Shown piece by piece: positions 52,686 to 64,000 of a stretch of DNA of 64,000 nt; the stretch's first letter is position 1, and every line of letters starts with the position of its first letter. The position numbers and the translations under genes were made by a program. The notes below the pieces were generated by a model. The model saw nothing but the letters and a program-made list of their open reading frames with translations, had not been told where the DNA came from and did not search any database. The stretch is from Segatella copri (GTDB lineage: Bacteria; Bacteroidota; Bacteroidia; Bacteroidales; Bacteroidaceae): the NCBI RefSeq assembly GCF_009494395.1, contig NZ_VZCB01000082.1:1-64000 (forward strand), in the 5' to 3' direction.

Positions 52686-53498
52686 ATGAAGACATTTAAA
52701 TCTTTTTTGATAGCAGCAATGCTACTCTTGGTCAGCACAACCGTGTCTGCCCAGTGTACATTTCGTAATACGGCATTCAAATCGGGTGAGTTTCTCACCT
52801 ATAACCTGTATTACAATTGGAAGTTCGTTTGGGTAAAGGCTGGTAATGCCAGCATGTCGGTTATCCAGACTACCCGTCATGGTAAGCCTGCTTATCGTGG
52901 TTCGCTCGTAACCAGAGGAAATAAGCGAGTAGACGATTTCTTTGTGCTTCGTGATACTTTGCTTTGCTATAGTGGTACGGATCTGGCACCGCTCTATTTC
53001 CGCAAGGGAGCCCGTGAAGGCAAGCGATATACCGTAGATGAGGTTTTCTATAATTATGCCGGTGGCAAATGCCATGTAAACCTGCATTATCAGAATAAGA
53101 ATGGCGAGCATAAATGGAAGAAGGCTTCCTACGAGGATTGTGTTTTCGACATGATGAACATCTTCCTCCGTGCCCGCAGCTTTGATCCTGCCAACTGGAA
53201 GCGGGGACATTGCGTCAAGTTCCCTATCTGTGATGGCGGCGGTCGTAATCCGGCTCAGTTGAAGTATGGTGGCAAGGTTACGGTCAAGGCTGACAACGGC
53301 GTGAAGTATCGTTGCCTGCGTCTTGAATATATGGAGATTGACGATGGTAAATGGAAGAAAATCGTAGATTTCTATATCACCGATGATGAGAATCATGTGC
53401 CTGTACGCCTGGATATGTTCCTGAAGTTTGGTTCGGCAAAGGCATTCCTGGTTGGCATGAAGGGCACCAGAAACCCTGTTACTTCTATTGTGAAGTAA
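52686..53498 (+). CDS. DUF3108 secreted protein
   Basis: 270 residues with signal peptide (MKTFKSFLIAAMLLLVSTTVSAQ). FKSGEFLTYNLYYNWKFVWV is the start of DUF3108, and the rest is a predicted beta-barrel-like or lipocalin-like sheet (RLEYMEIDDGKWKKIVDFYI). Only 2 bp separate it from the Ig-like lipoprotein. Function unknown. Confidence 0.85.
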   Translation: MKTFKSFLIAAMLLLVSTTVSAQCTFRNTAFKSGEFLTYNLYYNWKFVWVKAGNASMSVIQTTRHGKPAYRGSLVTRGNKRVDDFFVLRDTLLCYSGTDLAPLYFRKGAREGKRYTVDEVFYNYAGGKCHVNLHYQNKNGEHKWKKASYEDCVFDMMNIFLRARSFDPANWKRGHCVKFPICDGGGRNPAQLKYGGKVTVKADNGVKYRCLRLEYMEIDDGKWKKIVDFYITDDENHVPVRLDMFLKFGSAKAFLVGMKGTRNPVTSIVK

Positions 53499-53513
53499 TA
53501 TAGATAAAAAAAT

Positions 53514-53563
53514 AAAGGCATCAGGTTGTATTCCATTGATGGAAACAGCCTGGTGCCTTTTTT
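53514..53563 (+). terminator. Terminator after DUF3108
   Basis: AAAGGCATCAGG and CCTGGTGCCTTT pair (one G-U) and end in TTTTTT. Confidence 0.82.
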
Positions 53564-53584
53564 ATGTTTATGCGGTAATCTTCC

Positions 53585-55090
53585 TTATTTCAGATATTCT
53601 CCGAAGTCGGTCAGTCTCATATCTCCCTTCTTCAGGAAGGTATCGTGCATGGCGAGGGCGGCACGCATGCTCTGTGGCTCGTGCCCCTTTTCTGCAAATT
53701 TCAAGTATTCGCGAAGCATTGGACGATAATCCGGGTGCGCACAGTTCTCGATAATCTCCTTGGCACGGCGCAAAGGACCCTTGCCGCGAAGATCGGCGAC
53801 TCCCTGCTCAGTAACGATAACATCCACATCGTGCTCGGTGCTATCTACATGGCTGCACATCGGAACGATGGCTGAAATGCAACCGTTCTTGGTGGTACTC
53901 TGGGTGGTGAAGATAGAGATATAGCCATTTCGCTCGTAATCGCACGAACCACCGATACCATTCATCAGCTTGCTGCCGCAGATGTGGCTGGAGTTCTCGT
54001 TGCCATAGATATCGCACTCGATGGCGGTATTCATGGCGATGACACCCAGTCGGCGGATTACCTCCGGAGAGTTTGAAATCTCGCTCTGGCGGATGGTAAG
54101 ATGCTTCTTGAAGTAATCTATATCATCATACACCTCTTTCAAAGTCTCGTTTGTTACGGTGAGCGAAGAGCAGGATGCATCCTTGATTCTTCCCTCACGC
54201 ATGTATTTCACTACAGCATCCTGAACCACCTCGGTATAGACGCTGAATACAGGCACGTTAGGATTCTGTCCCAATGCCTCAAGAACGGCATTGGAAGTTA
54301 CGCCCACTCCGCTCTGCAAAGGCAGGAACTGAGGAGGAATATGTCCCTTCTTCAGGTCGCTGACCAGGAAATCAGCCACATTATGTCCCATCTGTTCGGT
54401 TACAGGGTCGAGTGGCTTGAAGGCACGCGCCTCTTCCGGAATGTTGCATTCTACCACACCCACAATCTTATGTGCATCAATCTCCACATACTCTTTACCT
54501 ATTCTATCGCCCACATTCAAGATTGGGATAGGTGTGCGGAATGGGCATTCTGCTATCTCATATACATCGTGAAGATAACGGGAAGCTGGACTGTGGAAGG
54601 TATTCTTCTCGATGAGCACCTTCTTTGCCAATCTAACGATGGTAGGAACAATGCCGCCGGCAGAGGTAAGGAATGCCTTGCAGGTGGTTTCGCCTTCTTC
54701 CAAATCAGAAACTTCGATGATGGCAAGGTCTATCTCGCCATAGAAACCACGGCGCAGGCGCTCAGCCATGTGGCCGAGATGCATATCCTCGTAGTCGATT
54801 TCACCGAGATTGGTATGGGTGCGGAAATCCTTGTTGGTAGAAAATGGCGCACGGAACTTGATGGCATGGGCTGCAGCCATGTCACCTTCGATACTCTGCG
54901 AGGTAGAAGCACCCGTGAGGATGCCCACCTGGAAAGATCTGCCTGCCTCATGCTCAGCCACGGCTCTCTTGGAGAGTTCGCGGAAGGTTGCCTTAGGCAC
55001 GCCGTTTGGTGTGAAACCACTCAATCCGATTGTATCTTGATCGTTAATCATCGCTGCCGCTTCGGCAGCACTCAATCTTGTATATGCCAT
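53585..55090 (-). CDS. Acetyl-CoA hydrolase/transferase family (succinyl-CoA:acetate type)
   Basis: 501 residues, usual for this CoA-transferase class. IGLSGFTPNGVPKA at the N-terminus binds CoA. MNTAIECDIYGNENSSHICG has the catalytic Glu, and KLMNGIGGSCDYERNG follows it. DVIVTEQGVADLRGKGPLRR is conserved near the C-terminus. In Bacteroidota such enzymes make acetate while forming succinyl-CoA or propionyl-CoA. The exact acceptor is not settled by sequence. Confidence 0.9.
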   Translation of the reverse strand: MAYTRLSAAEAAAMINDQDTIGLSGFTPNGVPKATFRELSKRAVAEHEAGRSFQVGILTGASTSQSIEGDMAAAHAIKFRAPFSTNKDFRTHTNLGEIDYEDMHLGHMAERLRRGFYGEIDLAIIEVSDLEEGETTCKAFLTSAGGIVPTIVRLAKKVLIEKNTFHSPASRYLHDVYEIAECPFRTPIPILNVGDRIGKEYVEIDAHKIVGVVECNIPEEARAFKPLDPVTEQMGHNVADFLVSDLKKGHIPPQFLPLQSGVGVTSNAVLEALGQNPNVPVFSVYTEVVQDAVVKYMREGRIKDASCSSLTVTNETLKEVYDDIDYFKKHLTIRQSEISNSPEVIRRLGVIAMNTAIECDIYGNENSSHICGSKLMNGIGGSCDYERNGYISIFTTQSTTKNGCISAIVPMCSHVDSTEHDVDVIVTEQGVADLRGKGPLRRAKEIIENCAHPDYRPMLREYLKFAEKGHEPQSMRAALAMHDTFLKKGDMRLTDFGEYLK

Positions 55091-55161
55091 TTTCTTCTAA
55101 CTTAATACTCATTAGCGGAACTTATAGCCGCCTTCTTGATAATTGATAACTGTTTGCGGCT

Positions 55162-55170
55162 GCAAAGTTA
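55162..55170 (-). promoter_or_regulatory. -7 promoter element of the CoA-transferase
   Basis: TAACTTTGC on the minus strand, about 72 bases before the ATG at 55090. Confidence 0.7.
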
Positions 55171-55270
55171 CACATTATTTTCGATATACGCTAATAATTT
55201 GATAATTTTATGCATATATTAGGCAAAAAACTTACAAATAGTGAATAGATATACAGAAACTGATTACTTT

Positions 55271-55375
55271 ATGCAAAAAGATAGCCGAAAGTTTGGTACT
55301 CTCTATTATTTGCTGTATGTTTGTCGTCATGAAGAGGCGGCGGAGATCGAGTGCGTGGCGGAAATGGTGGAATAA
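55271..55375 (+). pseudogene. Possible gene remnant, 34 codons
   Basis: Reads MQKDSRKFGTLYYLLYVCRH and then EEAAEIECVAEMVE before a stop; after the stop the same frame continues RICNNIISLDDIAL. Codon choice looks coding. No hit recalled. Otherwise 55091-55467 holds only the promoter of the CoA-transferase. Confidence 0.3.
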
Positions 55376-55467
55376 AGAATTTGCAATAATATTATCAGTT
55401 TGGATGACATTGCCCTATAAGCGTGAAACTCTTTACTTTCCCCTTTTGGGAAATTGTATAGCCATTA

Positions 55468-56661
55468 TTAGCTTATATCTGTTTGCGATATAGTCCGTTT
55501 GGACTTCAATATTATAGACGAAACAACCGCAACAATTAAAACAAAAACAGCAATTCCGATAAATGATATATGTAAACCATAATGTTTCCCTACGAATCCG
55601 ATTAGTACTGGACCGAGGAGTATCCCCGAATATCCAAGGGCATTAATGAAACTGATAATGTTGTGTACAGCCATTCCTTTGATATGTGCCGCAAAGGAAA
55701 CCAATTGAGGAACAACATTGGCGGCACCGCAGCCGACAATCACAAAGCCAGCGACAGCAGCAACGGAACTATTAACTAATACTACAACCATGAAACCGAT
55801 AGCAATGAGTAATGCTCCTCCGGCCACTACAAATCTTTGTCCCAATCGATTTACGGTTTTGTCTCCACAGAGCCTCATAATGGTCATTGAAACAGCAAAT
55901 GCCGTATAGAAGAAACCTGCCATGGACATGTCAACGCCACGCTCTTGACTGACAAATATTGCCGACCAGCCCATCACAGCACCCTCCGAGGCATACATGA
56001 TAAAGCACAACAATCCAACCACGATAACCATAGGAGGAATATACAATTTATTTTTTCTTGGCTTCTCAACAGGTACGTCAGACAACACAAATTCTTCTTT
56101 CGGCAACAAATCCCTACATCCGAATACCAGCGCCAGCAATATGAATATTATACAAATAACAACAGCCCATTTAGGCATGAGTCCTAAAGTAAACAGCACA
56201 CTCATCGCTCCGGCACCAATCAGTGTACCCAACGAATAGCCACCATGAAAACCAGACATAAGATGCTGTCCCGTCATGCGCTCGACGGTAACACCATTCA
56301 TGTTTGCCGCAACATCAATGGTGATGGTGCAACCTCCGAAAACCATAAGCATCACGCTTGTCAGCCATATATTTATAAGCAGACTTATGGCTAACAATGC
56401 GAAAGCCATCAGCAATCCCGATACATAAACCACCTTCTTTGCGCCAAAATGATTTACAAGAAAGCCGGAAAGCGGAAGTGCACAGATAGAGCCAAAGCCA
56501 CTGCACAGCATAAGTAACCCAAGAGTACCCTCGTCTATTGCAAACGCTCTCTTGACGTATGGTACAAGCGGTGCCCACGCAGCCTCGAGAACCCCTATTA
56601 TCATAAAGGCAACACGATTGGCGACAAGCAAATGTTTATGTTGATTATGAAGTATATTCAT
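55468..56661 (-). CDS. MFS transporter (sugar type)
   Basis: About 397 residues if started at 56661 (MNILHNQHKH); an in-frame ATG at 56694 is upstream. Twelve membrane helices. GTLGLLMLCSGFGSICALPL and LVNHFGAKKVVYVSGLLM are the GXXXDR-like loop region of the first half. The paired GFHGGYSLGTLIGAG is common in FucP-like and related uptake MFS proteins. It is the last gene of a minus-strand run with the GH97 glycosidase, so sugar import is likely. Confidence 0.82.
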   Translation of the reverse strand: MNILHNQHKHLLVANRVAFMIIGVLEAAWAPLVPYVKRAFAIDEGTLGLLMLCSGFGSICALPLSGFLVNHFGAKKVVYVSGLLMAFALLAISLLINIWLTSVMLMVFGGCTITIDVAANMNGVTVERMTGQHLMSGFHGGYSLGTLIGAGAMSVLFTLGLMPKWAVVICIIFILLALVFGCRDLLPKEEFVLSDVPVEKPRKNKLYIPPMVIVVGLLCFIMYASEGAVMGWSAIFVSQERGVDMSMAGFFYTAFAVSMTIMRLCGDKTVNRLGQRFVVAGGALLIAIGFMVVVLVNSSVAAVAGFVIVGCGAANVVPQLVSFAAHIKGMAVHNIISFINALGYSGILLGPVLIGFVGKHYGLHISFIGIAVFVLIVAVVSSIILKSKRTISQTDIS

Positions 56662-56763
56662 TTTATTAATCATTAAGATATATTGCGATGTCATATCAAG
56701 CAGGCAATCATTTTTTGCCTGCTTGATATTCCTTGATTCGTAGTTCTTTCGGCAATAGCCTGT

Positions 56764-58935
<2,172 letters not shown>

Positions 58936-59044
58936 TTATCATATAGAATTATTTCAGATACAATGGTGTCATAACGAAAGAACAGTTTCTTGTATGCTGT
59001 TCGTATTATTTCGTTGTCTGTTTGAATCCTGTATCTTCCGCTGA

Positions 59045-59755
59045 TCATGATTGCCATTTACACTCGCCGACTTCCATTTCAGAGAATTGTGCGGTGAATG
59101 AATGGTCAACCGGGCTTGCCGCATATATTCCGAACGAGATCTCCCCATCACCCTTATCCAAATGAAATGTACGCATTTGGTGGAAAGTGGTACCGTCAGG
59201 ACTTGTCTCTATATAATAGTCGCTTCCCCGACGACTAAGGCGATACCACATTTCCTTTATGGAAGATGGAATATCATGCGTAGCCCAGTCGGAATATCCG
59301 TTATTTGTCACCACACTGCCCAATCTCTGGTATTCCTCGTTCTCGTATTCGATTGACGCCTTCATCCAGTTGTCACTGTCAAGATAGATTGCGATACCGC
59401 ATTGGTCAAACAGAGCAGAACTATTGAACGATGTCTTTACTGTGAAAGAAAAGAACTTGTTAGAAGTTTTCATTTGCAGCACCGGAGCATTGTCGTTGCT
59501 GAACCCATAATAGGTGCGCTGCCACAAGTCTGTGTGAGGTTCTGAAACGATTGTAATCAAAGAGTCCGTGATAGTGTATTGTTTGGGCTCACGAATCCAA
59601 AACAAGTTTTCAGCCACAAATGGCTTTAAGATTGTGTCATTTTTTTCCATATTCGATTTATTTGCTATTGATGATTGTTGTTGTTTCTCATTTTGACATG
59701 ACAGCAGAGTGCATGCAAGCAGCGACAATGCTATGAAAAATTGATTTCTCTTCAT
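59045..59755 (-). CDS. DUF1349-like concanavalin-fold lipoprotein
   Basis: 236 residues. Lipobox LLSC (about Cys20). The mature part reads KPFVAENLFWIREPKQYTIT, then ALFDQCGIAIYLDSDNWMKA and MWYRLSRRGSDYYIETSPDG, which fits the DUF1349 family of jelly-roll sugar-binding domains. It resembles the next gene (59813) and is probably a tandem duplicate. Likely binds a glycan at the outer membrane (inference). Confidence 0.78.
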   Translation of the reverse strand: MKRNQFFIALSLLACTLLSCQNEKQQQSSIANKSNMEKNDTILKPFVAENLFWIREPKQYTITDSLITIVSEPHTDLWQRTYYGFSNDNAPVLQMKTSNKFFSFTVKTSFNSSALFDQCGIAIYLDSDNWMKASIEYENEEYQRLGSVVTNNGYSDWATHDIPSSIKEMWYRLSRRGSDYYIETSPDGTTFHQMRTFHLDKGDGEISFGIYAASPVDHSFTAQFSEMEVGECKWQS

Positions 59756-59812
59756 TTGTCGAAATGTTTAATATGTTTGTTAAAATCTGATAATAGTGCT
59801 GAGGTATGGTGC

Positions 59813-60559
59813 TTATTCCCCGTCGAGCTTACCTATGCGAAAATTGGCAACAGCCTCTTGCTTAAGCGACACTTCCGTAAAATAGCAGGTGTGTGCATCG
59901 TCTTTAGGACTTTGGGAACTTAGGCCAAGAAGCAGTTTTTTCGGAAAATCATTCTTGTAGAGACGAGCCATGTGCCATATATTCCCATCTTCTGAAAAAT
60001 AACTGCCAAGAGTAGTGCCATCGGATGATAATCTCATATAAACATACCGACCGATAATCGCCTGATGATTATTGTCATCAGAAGTGCCTATTGTGCGAAC
60101 TGACACCACACGGTGAACACCATATTCATCCTGTTCGAAACACAGTTTTTGACAATGAGTGTCATTCTCGTATGCGTATAACACACCTGCCGAATATGTT
60201 CCAGTTTCGGTGAAGTTCGGCTGTACTTTAGCCGTAAAAGTGAAAGGCTTAGTGTTGTCAACTTCTGTAAAAATGACTGCAGAGCTATTGACAACGCTTC
60301 CATCCGGGGAGCGGAAATAATCAGTTTGGGGACCGGCCACAAACTTGAGAGTGTCGCCAAGAAGTGTGATACCATTCTCTCCGCCGTTTTTAGACTTTGT
60401 AAAACGGATTCCTCCTACATTGATATTGCATGTAGCGAGTTTAACGTTTTCCGTTAAGACTTTCTTGTCAGAACTTCCTTCTTTTTTCTCTGACTCTTTC
60501 TGGATGCATCCAGTCATAGCAAGACTTGCTATGATTGCGATAAATACTAATTTTCTCAT
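59813..60559 (-). CDS. DUF1349-like concanavalin-fold lipoprotein
   Basis: 248 residues from the ATG at 60559, with lipobox MTGC (about Cys18). A frame from 60592 would add 11 unlikely residues. The fold signature is shared with the gene at 59045: SAGVLYAYENDTHCQKLCFE, GRYVYMRLSSDGTTLGSYFS. It has its own -7 element at 60617. First gene of the minus-strand cluster that continues with the other lipoprotein, GH97 and the transporter. Confidence 0.78.
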   Translation of the reverse strand: MRKLVFIAIIASLAMTGCIQKESEKKEGSSDKKVLTENVKLATCNINVGGIRFTKSKNGGENGITLLGDTLKFVAGPQTDYFRSPDGSVVNSSAVIFTEVDNTKPFTFTAKVQPNFTETGTYSAGVLYAYENDTHCQKLCFEQDEYGVHRVVSVRTIGTSDDNNHQAIIGRYVYMRLSSDGTTLGSYFSEDGNIWHMARLYKNDFPKKLLLGLSSQSPKDDAHTCYFTEVSLKQEAVANFRIGKLDGE

Positions 60560-60616
60560 TGTTACATTGATTTGATTTTTATTAAATTGCAACTTCCTTG
60601 TGATTTATTTGCGGTT

Positions 60617-60625
60617 GCAAAATTA
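60617..60625 (-). promoter_or_regulatory. -7 promoter element of the carbohydrate cluster
   Basis: TAATTTTGC on the minus strand, about 58 bases before the ATG at 60559. Confidence 0.7.
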
Positions 60626-60821
60626 GAGAAAATATACGATATGTGCAATACTGATTTCTAACCAATTTTCGCATCAGTTAAATATAGATACCAGTTTTAT
60701 TTATTGAATATCAACCCTCTACGACCGACAACCAACGAATTGTCAGGAACATCCAGAGTTATAGTACATCCATTTGACATGACACATCCATTTCTAACCA
60801 ATCATGAAGCAGGCACGCACA

Positions 60822-61628
60822 TTAAATAAGGTTCATTCTTAATGCAATTTCTACTGCGGCTGCGGTATTGGCAACTTTTAACGACGCTAAAATATCCTGA
60901 CGATGGCGATTAACCGTATAAATGGATATGTTTAACTTGTCGGCAATTTGTTTGCTTGGCACTCCTTTGGCTATCAATGACAGTATTTCAAGTTGTCGAC
61001 GGCTAAGAATTTTACGGTCACTCGCTTCGTATATGTCTCGTCCAACCTTTTCCCCGGTCAATAGATTAACAATTATTCCATCTTGTCGGTTATGGGAAAC
61101 AGGGTACGGGATGTAAGTGCATAGACCGAGTAAAACACTACCGTTGGCACTACAGCTGAAATATCTCGTTGTATGGAGTATCTTGACTTTTTCATTGTCT
61201 CCGGCCCGGTAAAAATTAAGGATACATGAAGCTGAAAAATTTGTCTTTTCTTTTATTGAACGTTCTTTTATAAAGTTGAAGAAACGAAGTTCCAGTACAT
61301 GACGTTCAATAAGTTCGTCTTCTTTTGCATGACAGAATACGATGTCCTCAAAGGCAGAATTACGATCTACCATATATTCTGGAAGATTCATTATAGTTTG
61401 ACCGAATCTTCCAGAATAAATATGGCATTCTTTATTTTGAAAATCTGATACAACTGCTATGCCTTCTGTTGCTAATGCATAACCATTTGCACACGCTTTT
61501 GCTTGAGCGAGTAATAGTTCCCTGTTATCCGAGGCTTCAAACTGTTGATCTGTCAAAAGCGATTTTAGTTCATTTTCTTGCTTCATTCTGAATTGATCTC
61601 TATTCGCACCATTACGGAGTAGTGCCAT
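60822..61628 (-). CDS. LuxR-type HTH regulator
   Basis: 268 residues. The C-terminal HTH is LSRRQLEILSLIAKGVPSKQ then IADKLNISIYTVNRHRQDIL. The N-terminal ~190 residues look like a PAS-type sensing domain (ATEGIAVVSDFQNKECHIYS). This architecture is common for Bacteroidota regulators beside catabolic clusters. It lies upstream of, and in the same orientation as, the lipoprotein-GH97-MFS genes and probably controls them (inference from position). Confidence 0.85.
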   Translation of the reverse strand: MALLRNGANRDQFRMKQENELKSLLTDQQFEASDNRELLLAQAKACANGYALATEGIAVVSDFQNKECHIYSGRFGQTIMNLPEYMVDRNSAFEDIVFCHAKEDELIERHVLELRFFNFIKERSIKEKTNFSASCILNFYRAGDNEKVKILHTTRYFSCSANGSVLLGLCTYIPYPVSHNRQDGIIVNLLTGEKVGRDIYEASDRKILSRRQLEILSLIAKGVPSKQIADKLNISIYTVNRHRQDILASLKVANTAAAVEIALRMNLI

Positions 61629-61641
61629 TTAAATTTTGTTG

Positions 61642-61650
61642 CAAAATTAC
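61642..61650 (-). promoter_or_regulatory. -7 promoter element of the LuxR-type gene
   Basis: TAATTTTGC on the minus strand, 14 bases before the ATG at 61628, so the leader is very short. Confidence 0.65.
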
Positions 61651-61799
61651 TAATAATAATTGATTTAGATCACAAGTTTCTCTTAAAATATATTAATTGA
61701 ATATGAAGTCGAAATAGAGTTGGTTATCATTAAATGTTGCTTAACCCACTTGAACAACTTATGACAAGCTTTACATAAGTTCTTATATAATACCTTTTT

Positions 61800-61941
61800 G
61801 GCTCTAAGTATGTTAAAATTACCACTTAGAGCCACTTTGCCACCTATTCGTTTGGCTCCAAGTGGTCTTTTTTATATATTTGCAGCCAAATATAGCAGCA
61901 TCATACAGAGAGAATTGACTATGGAAAATCTGTTTCATTAG
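61800..61941 (+). pseudogene. Relic promoter region with repeat boxes and truncated start
   Basis: GGCTCTAAGT (61800) and ACTTAGAGCC (61824) are inverted, and GGCTCCAAGT (61854) is a third box. TATATTTGCAGCCAAA (61875-61890) follows and equals the promoter of the ATPase at 20183. An ATG at 61921 gives only MENLFH and a stop. The rest of 61629-62052 holds only the flanking promoters. Confidence 0.5.
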
Positions 61942-62003
61942 TATTTTCGAGGAATTTAATAACATTTTGCGAATGATTTGTCGAATATATCAGAAAAATG
62001 AGT

Positions 62004-62012
62004 TAACTTTGC
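62004..62012 (+). promoter_or_regulatory. -7 promoter element of cysS
   Basis: TAACTTTGC, 41 bases before the ATG at 62053. Confidence 0.7.
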
Positions 62013-62052
62013 ACTCAAAATATAAATAATATAAAAATAAGGTTCAAACAAA

Positions 62053-63543
62053 ATGGAACAGAAATTATTGATCTACAACACTCTCACTCGTACGAAAGAG
62101 AGATTCACTCCGCTCCACGCTCCTAACGTGGGCATGTATGTTTGTGGCCCAACTGTGTATGGCGATCCGCATCTGGGTCATGCGCGTCCTGCCATCACCT
62201 TCGATATACTCTTCCGCTATCTCAAGCACCTGGGCTATAAGGTTCGCTACGTTAGAAACATTACCGACGTGGGCCACCTGGAGCACGATGCTGATGAGGG
62301 CGATGACAAGATTGAGAAGAAGGCACGCCTGGAGCAGTTAGAGCCAATGGAGATTGCGCAGTACTACACCAACCGCTACCACGATGCCATGGAAGCGCTG
62401 AACGTACTCCCTCCTAGCATTGAGCCTCATGCCACAGGCCATATCATCGAACAGGAGAAACTGGTTCAGGAAATCCTGGACAATGGCTATGCCTACGAGA
62501 GCAATGGCTCTATCTACTTCGACATCGAGAAGTATAACAAGGATCATAAGTACGGTATCCTCTCCGGACGTAACCTGGAGAACGTTATCAACGAGAGCCG
62601 TGAGCTGGCTGGTATCGGCGAGAAGAAAAACCAGGCTGACTTTGCTCTCTGGAAGAAGGCTTCTCCTGAGCATATCATGCGCTGGCCTAGTCCTTGGAGC
62701 GATGGTTTCCCTGGCTGGCACTGCGAGTGTACTGCGATGGGACGCAAGTACTTGGGCAGCCACTTCGATATTCACGGTGGCGGCATGGATTTGATTTTCC
62801 CTCACCACGAGTGCGAGATTGCGCAGGCTGTAGCTTCTCAGGGCGACCAGATGGTTCGTTACTGGATGCACAACAATATGATTACCATCAATGGTCAGAA
62901 GATGGGTAAGAGTCTTGGCAACTTCATCACTTTGGAGCAGTTCTTTACTGGCAATCACGACAGTCTGGAGCAGGCTTATTCGCCAATGACCATCCGTTTC
63001 TTCATCCTCTCGGCTCACTACCGCAGCACCGTAGATTTCTCTAACGATGCCTTGAAGGCCAGTCAGAAGGGATTGGAGCGCCTGATGAACGGTTTGAACG
63101 ACCTGGAGCGTGTGCCTGTAGCTAAGCAGAGCGATGAGCAGGTGAAGAAGTTCGTAAGCGAGCTTCGCCAGCGCTGCTACGATGCGATGAACGATGACTT
63201 CCAGACTCAGCTCGTCATCAGCTATCTCTTCGAGGCTTGCCACGTAATCAACACAGCCCTCGACCACAAGGCAAACATCTCTGCCGAAGACCTGAAGGAG
63301 CTTTCAGATACCATGCAGCTCTTCACCTTCGACCTCCTCGGCTTGAAGAGCGAGAAGGGAGCCAACAATGATGCCCGCGAAGAGGCTTATGGCAAGGTAG
63401 TAGATATGGTTCTCAACCTTCGTGCCAAGGCTAAGGCTGATAAGGATTGGGCTACCAGCGACCAGATTCGCGATGCCCTGGCTGAAGCCGGCTTCGAGGT
63501 AAAGGACACCAAAGATGGTGTTACCTGGAAACTAAATAAATAA
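62053..63543 (+). CDS. cysS: Cysteinyl-tRNA synthetase
   Basis: 496 residues. The zinc cysteine in YVCGPTVYG and the HIGH motif in HLGHARPAI start it. WHCECTAMG and HHECEIAQ carry the other zinc ligands. The KMSKS loop is [11 protein letters not shown]. The C-terminal DALR-like domain follows ([20 protein letters not shown]). Standard length. Confidence 0.98.
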   Translation: MEQKLLIYNTLTRTKERFTPLHAPNVGMYVCGPTVYGDPHLGHARPAITFDILFRYLKHLGYKVRYVRNITDVGHLEHDADEGDDKIEKKARLEQLEPMEIAQYYTNRYHDAMEALNVLPPSIEPHATGHIIEQEKLVQEILDNGYAYESNGSIYFDIEKYNKDHKYGILSGRNLENVINESRELAGIGEKKNQADFALWKKASPEHIMRWPSPWSDGFPGWHCECTAMGRKYLGSHFDIHGGGMDLIFPHHECEIAQAVASQGDQMVRYWMHNNMITINGQKMGKSLGNFITLEQFFTGNHDSLEQAYSPMTIRFFILSAHYRSTVDFSNDALKASQKGLERLMNGLNDLERVPVAKQSDEQVKKFVSELRQRCYDAMNDDFQTQLVISYLFEACHVINTALDHKANISAEDLKELSDTMQLFTFDLLGLKSEKGANNDAREEAYGKVVDMVLNLRAKAKADKDWATSDQIRDALAEAGFEVKDTKDGVTWKLNK

Positions 63544-63554
63544 AAATACTCATA

Positions 63555-63604
63555 AAGAAGATATGCCTATCTCATAGTTTTTATGGGATAAGTCGTATCT
63601 TCTT
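63555..63604 (+). terminator. cysS terminator
   Basis: AAGAAGATA and TATCTTCTT pair, with inner partial pairing of ATCTCAT/ATGGGAT, then TTTGCTTTT. Confidence 0.7.
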
Positions 63605-63639
63605 TTGCTTTTATAATGACTTTTAACGCAATACAAATT

Positions 63640-63900
63640 ATGAAATTGTCTATAAGAATTTTAGTTAAATTGTCGCTTATAGTTATTGTCCTTTTGGGTA
63701 GTTTCTCGATGGCCCAAGCCCAAAAGCAGAAGAAAATCTACAATCGCCCACATTGTAAAGTATTCCTAAAGAATGGCAAGGTTGTAGATTCCTATTTGAT
63801 GGCAGGGCATAACTTGATTCATCGCACAGATTCTGCCATCAAGTTATCGAATAATCCGAATGCCTTTTTCCCAAAAATTCTGCTAAAATCTTCTGAATAG
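63640..63900 (+). CDS. Small secreted protein, possibly truncated
   Basis: 86 residues if started at 63640 (MKLSIRILVK); a frame from 63616 adds 8 residues. A signal peptide ends near MAQAQ. The short mature part is basic: KIYNRPHCKVFLKNGKVVDS. It could be a small exported protein or a 5' remnant of a longer one. The last 100 bases of the window (63901-64000) show no further feature. Confidence 0.6.
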   Translation: MKLSIRILVKLSLIVIVLLGSFSMAQAQKQKKIYNRPHCKVFLKNGKVVDSYLMAGHNLIHRTDSAIKLSNNPNAFFPKILLKSSE

Positions 63901-64000
63901 CTTAAAATGAGCGATTTATGAGTGTCTTTCCTCAATAGAGGTAATGACTTGGCAATAGTTTTAACTTCTACATTCTACATAAGTTTGCCTTGCTTGCCAA

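Noticed and set aside
55293..55493. 66-codon plus-strand ORF rich in Arg and Trp
   Set aside because: It overlaps the 3' end of the MFS gene and is out of frame with the more coding-like remnant at 55271.

Overview
The window looks like a chromosomal segment of a gut or oral Bacteroidota bacterium of the Prevotella/Segatella group. This rests on many promoters carrying the Bacteroidota -7 element TAnnTTTGC, a type IX secretion PorZ-like protein, GH97 glycosidases, DUF4254, a long (623-residue) IspG, a radical SAM/lipoprotein pair and several orphan AAA ATPases. I could not run a search, so genus level is an inference. I found no rRNA or tRNA gene.

Layout. 1-5 kb: truncated TPR lipoprotein, trmH-sufE-U32 hydroxylase operon (minus), papain-like lipoprotein. 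5.1-5.56 kb: a promoter, two ~104-nt tandem repeats and a strong terminator that look like an undescribed structured RNA. 5.6-11 kb: small conserved protein-rpoN-PAP2-like protein-purE-ispG. 11.1-14.6 kb: a two-gene zinc-ribbon/membrane cassette between 19-bp direct repeats, then response regulator-membrane protein-histidine kinase. 14.6-23.3 kb is the accessory part: AAA ATPases, a radical SAM/SPASM enzyme with its lipoprotein partner, an aldo-keto reductase bracketed by hairpins, an orphan XRE regulator, and relics (two deleted ATPase genes and the C-terminal piece of an Rpn/PD-(D/E)XK nuclease). 23.3-26.2 kb: a large outer-membrane barrel. 26.5-38.1 kb: leuS, then yitT-rdgB and a glycosyltransferase operon with a porZ-like gene in its middle.

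38.1-39.45 kb is a 1.3-kb non-coding stretch with a candidate small RNA, a long inverted repeat of 8-bp units and a scar holding a copy of the nadA 3' end. It is followed by a third AAA ATPase, a GH97 alpha-galactosidase-type enzyme and nadA. A cluster of DnaA-box-like sites follows nadA (44.0-44.34 kb). 44.4-53.5 kb is core: GT9 transferase, DUF4254, acpP-fabF-rnc, a GH3-family protein, an Ig-like lipoprotein and a DUF3108 protein. 53.6-55.1 kb is a CoA-transferase. 55.4-61.6 kb is a minus-strand carbohydrate cluster (MFS, GH97 alpha-glucosidase, two DUF1349-like lipoproteins, LuxR-type regulator) that looks more AT-rich by eye. cysS closes the window.

Main themes for a second look: (1) AAA ATPase cassettes, each with its own palindrome or repeat set at the promoter, plus eroded copies; (2) the repeat-containing RNA at 5.1 kb; (3) porZ inside a glycosyltransferase operon; (4) the radical SAM/lipoprotein pair; (5) the long inverted repeat at 38.7-38.9 kb.
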